Positions 61,921-64,000 of a stretch of 64,000 nucleotides of DNA are shown piece by piece. The notes beneath the pieces were generated by a model. That model was not told where the DNA came from. It was given only the letters and a program-made list of their open reading frames with translations, and made no database searches. Made by a program: the position numbers and the translations under genes. Source of the DNA: Bryobacterales bacterium F-183 (GTDB lineage: Bacteria > Acidobacteriota > Terriglobia > Bryobacterales > Bryobacteraceae); NCBI GenBank assembly GCA_016865505.2, contig AP025252.1, forward strand, positions 4,424,137 through 4,488,136, in the 5' to 3' direction. Positions within the stretch are counted from its first letter, which is position 1, and every line of letters starts with the position of its first letter.

Positions 61921-62370
61921 CTATTGCCCTAGGATGTCGTAAGTGGTGGTACCGGCGACGCGGACTTTCTCGTAGGTTGCCAACCATTCCTTGTGGTAGG
62001 GATGCTGCGCATAGGCCGTCAACGTGTCGGCATCCTTCATTTCCATGCACATACCGTACTCGCGCTTCGTTAGCGCTAACTTTCCGGTAACGTCCTTTTC
62101 ACCGGTGGTGACGCGCTTACGATCGGCTGCGTCAGCGCCCATGACGAGGTTGAGGGGGGCGCGAAGCTTTCCGTACCATACGCGCTTGATGCCCGGGATC
62201 TTCTTGGGCAGGGCATCGGAAGCCTTTGCGAAGGCGTCCCATTCTGCCTGCGTGGCCGTTGCGATGGGGGTGTAGGCGAAGCAGTGCATCAGCGCCTTTT
62301 CTCCCGCAACGCTCAGCGACCCGGCTAGCATACCCATTGCCAGAACCGGCAACAATTTACCGAAAACCAT
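61921..62370 (-). CDS. Exported Dabb-domain (stress-responsive alpha/beta barrel) protein
   Basis: 149 residues. A signal peptide (LLPVLAMGMLAGSLSVAGEK) precedes a dimeric alpha-beta barrel: HCFAYTPIATATQAEWDAFA, IPGIKRVWYGKLRAP, EYGMCMEMKDADTLTAYAQH, and PYHKEWLATYEKVRV. The Dabb pattern (strand, helix, conserved His in H-P-x-H) is good. Exported members are frequent in acidobacteria and planctomycetes; their function is unknown. Its promoter region contains the nested palindrome at 62445-62466. Confidence 0.78.
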   Translation of the reverse strand: MVFGKLLPVLAMGMLAGSLSVAGEKALMHCFAYTPIATATQAEWDAFAKASDALPKKIPGIKRVWYGKLRAPLNLVMGADAADRKRVTTGEKDVTGKLALTKREYGMCMEMKDADTLTAYAQHPYHKEWLATYEKVRVAGTTTYDILGQ

Positions 62371-62431
62371 GAAAGCTCCTTTGGCCAGTGGGCCGTATCC
62401 CTACAAAGATAGCGTATTGGCCACGCATTGG

Positions 62432-62444
62432 GGGGCAGCGCCCC
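62432..62444 (-). terminator. Short GC hairpin after the TPR gene
   Basis: GGGGC (62432-62436), AGC and GCCCC (62440-62444) form a 5-base stem 46 bases beyond the stop of the minus-strand TPR gene. Possible weak terminator before the Dabb-like gene. Confidence 0.3.
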
Positions 62445-62466
62445 AGTACCGTGACATGTCAGTACT
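62445..62466. promoter_or_regulatory. Nested palindrome upstream of the Dabb-like gene
   Basis: AGTAC (62445-62449) and GTACT (62462-62466) flank the perfect palindrome TGACATGTCA (62452-62461). It is 75-96 bases before the ATG at 62370, a place fit for an operator. Both half-sites are symmetric about nearly the same centre. Confidence 0.35.
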
Positions 62467-62489
62467 AGACAGCTGCCTTGGTAGACGCT

Positions 62490-63782
62490 CTATTCGGGCT
62501 TTTGCGAGTTGGCAGCGTTTCCGCCGCCTGCGTACTTTTCGATCTCGGCCAACTGCTTGGTGACCAGGTCGCGATCCTGGGCCTGGGGATTCCGCTCGAG
62601 GTATTGCTTTAGATGGGCGGTGGCACCTGAGAAGTCGTCGCGGGTTGCCATGACCAGGCCGAGCAGATAGCCTGCGCGGGAGTAGCGCTTTTCGTCCTGT
62701 TCGTAGAGGCTCTTGGCGCTCTTGCCGGCTTCGTCATAGCGCTTGAGTGTGAAGTTGGCTACGGCGTTGAGGTAATAGGCGTTGGGAAAGTCGTAGGGGT
62801 TGAGCTTCAAGAGGCGCGAGGTGATGTCCGCGACATCCTCCCATTTCTGCTCGTCCGCCGCCATCATGTACAGGCGATTGTACGGGTTGACGTACTTGGG
62901 ATCCGCGGTGAGGGCCTGGGCGTAGGCCTTGCGAGCGCCTTCGACATTCTTGCCGGCTTCTTCGAGCAAACCGATCTCGTACCAGGCGGAAGCGAACTTG
63001 GGATAGAGTTCCACCGCCTTGTCGAATTCCTTGCGGGCTTCGGCAGGCTTCTTTTTCTTGACCAGTTCACGGCCTTTTTCTAGCGCCTTTTTGGCGTCCT
63101 TGGGCGCCATGGCGTTGGTGGCGCTGAAGACCGTGCCTTCGCGATTGCCGAGCGGCTTCAGGATAATGGTGCCGACGTCGGGGTTGTCGAGAGCGCTGCG
63201 GTTGGAGAGCATGACGGAACTGGAGCGATAGCCCGGCAGATTGGCACGGATCTCACAGCCGGCGAGGCTGAGCATCATGCCCGTGCCGCCCATGCGGTTG
63301 CCACCCATGCTGCCGATGCCAAAACCGTCGCCGAGACCGTCCGGAGAGCTGCCGGAGGTGCTGGCGTCGGGCAGAACGTTGCCGGCATTGCCCATGCCGA
63401 CGCCGTTTCTACCACTGCTCAAGTTGTAGCTGAAGCGGCCCCTGCTGTCCGTGTAGGCCTGGGGGCGGGGCATACCGTTGCAGACCTGTTCGATGGTGAC
63501 GGGCTCAGTGGGAGCCGTGCCGTCTTCCATCACGACCTTGCCGCTGAAGAACACCGTTTGCGGCATCTGCGGCATTGGCTGCTGCTGTTGGGTAGGGAAT
63601 GGCGAGGTGCCGCGTGAACCACCCGGGTTGGGGCTGGTGGGGCCTGTGGTGGCTCCGCCACCGCCTCCGCCCGTTGTTCCGCCACCACCGCCTGTAGTGG
63701 GCGGAGCCTGTTGCTGCGCCAGAAGAGCAGCCGCCGCGGCGGCTGGCACTAAAACGAACTTTTTCAAGAACAGTTTTCGCAT
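62490..63782 (-). CDS. Exported TPR protein with Gly/Gln-rich leader and carboxypeptidase-like domain
   Basis: 430 residues. Signal peptide (KKFVLVPAAAAAALLAQQ), then glycine and glutamine runs (residues 28-70). Residues 72-215 resemble a carboxypeptidase regulatory-like domain (VFFSGKVVMEDGTAPTEPVT, QAYTDSRGRFSYNL) interrupted by a glycine-rich insert. Residues 225-415 are TPR repeats (AKKALEKGRELVKKKKPAEA, then FDKAVELYPKFASAWYEIGL, RKAYAQALTADPKYVNPYNR). The whole is a common acidobacterial exported scaffold, probably for protein interactions in the envelope. Confidence 0.85.
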   Translation of the reverse strand: MRKLFLKKFVLVPAAAAAALLAQQQAPPTTGGGGGTTGGGGGGATTGPTSPNPGGSRGTSPFPTQQQQPMPQMPQTVFFSGKVVMEDGTAPTEPVTIEQVCNGMPRPQAYTDSRGRFSYNLSSGRNGVGMGNAGNVLPDASTSGSSPDGLGDGFGIGSMGGNRMGGTGMMLSLAGCEIRANLPGYRSSSVMLSNRSALDNPDVGTIILKPLGNREGTVFSATNAMAPKDAKKALEKGRELVKKKKPAEARKEFDKAVELYPKFASAWYEIGLLEEAGKNVEGARKAYAQALTADPKYVNPYNRLYMMAADEQKWEDVADITSRLLKLNPYDFPNAYYLNAVANFTLKRYDEAGKSAKSLYEQDEKRYSRAGYLLGLVMATRDDFSGATAHLKQYLERNPQAQDRDLVTKQLAEIEKYAGGGNAANSQKPE

Positions 63783-63833
63783 GATTCGCGAAACCTCCTC
63801 GATGTTTTCTATTGACCCGATTATAGCCCCAGG

Positions 63834-64000
63834 TTAGGAGGGCTTGAAGCGTAGCACCAAGTATACTCCTGCCGAGGCAAGAACGTAACCGACCCAGAGC
63901 AGCGGGTTGGGCGACTCTTTGGGCGGGTGTACGAGCATGGAGAGTCCGACATTGACGAGGGGTGCTCCACCGAATACCAAAGGCATGACATAGTTCGGCA
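63834..64000 (-). CDS. C-terminal fragment of a membrane protein (start beyond window)
   Basis: The frame ends at TAA 63834-63836 and is open to the right edge, giving 55 residues. It contains two hydrophobic stretches (VMPLVFGGAPLVNVGLSML and WVGYVLASAGVYLVLRF) separated by a short polar loop HPPKESPNP, and ends in RFKPS. Probably the last two helices of a multi-pass inner-membrane protein; the family cannot be named from this fragment. Confidence 0.6.
   Translation of the reverse strand, partial: PNYVMPLVFGGAPLVNVGLSMLVHPPKESPNPLLWVGYVLASAGVYLVLRFKPS

Overview
The window looks like the chromosome of a high-GC soil bacterium, most probably an acidobacterium of the Bryobacterales/Solibacter type. 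This is inferred from the style of the gene content, not from a marker gene: many BamB/PQQ-like beta-propeller proteins with a W-x-x-(F/W)-R-G-P-x-x-x-G start, Gly- or Gln-rich exported proteins, a TPR protein with a glycine-rich leader, and a type VI secretion (T6SS) locus surrounded by housekeeping genes. No tRNA, rRNA, CRISPR array, transposase or prophage was seen.

Layout. 1-3028 (minus) is most of a large NACHT-type STAND NTPase with near-identical 34-residue C-terminal repeats; it runs off the left edge. 3076-10414 holds exported beta-propeller and quinoprotein genes, with an ankyrin gene, in two divergent units. 10558-19337 is mostly housekeeping: an S41 peptidase, a PdeM-like phosphoesterase / PiT phosphate transporter / DUF47 operon, TtcA, a PAP2 phosphatase, an adenosine-deaminase-family protein and the glycogen branching enzyme GlgB.

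19461-39155 is a T6SS locus, all on the plus strand: tssB, tssC, hcp, tagJ/impE, tssA, tssE, tssF, tssG, tssH/clpV, vgrG, a PAAR protein, an FHA protein with a DUF4123-like end, and tssK. It supplies sheath, tube, baseplate, spike and disassembly ATPase. No tssJ, tssL or tssM (the membrane complex) lies here. A good sigma-70 promoter precedes tssB, and strong hairpins separate tssC/hcp, hcp/tagJ, tssG/clpV and clpV/vgrG, so the locus is probably expressed as several units around an abundant hcp message. The most unusual feature is that VgrG and the adjacent PAAR protein both carry a proline-rich hinge followed by an Ala/Gln-rich, probably helical tail of about 340-370 residues.

39249-50724 contains a FecR-like exported protein, a DUF4126 membrane protein, ribosomal protein S1 with its own promoter, an HU/IHF protein, and a DNA-repair group (DinB; a TIGR03916-like radical SAM protein; a DUF4130-UdgX fusion). 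Inserted there are an HEPN-like orphan, an exported orphan and an SRPBCC protein. 50746-57657 contains a putative zinc peptidase, an EF-hand-containing beta-propeller, a short PaaK-like adenylating enzyme, a three-gene overlapping coiled-coil operon and a divergent orphan. 57740-64000 has a LarA-like protein, leuS, a small orphan, an exported Dabb-like protein, a TPR protein and the end of a membrane protein.

All family assignments come from reading motifs and context in the sequence; no database search was run.
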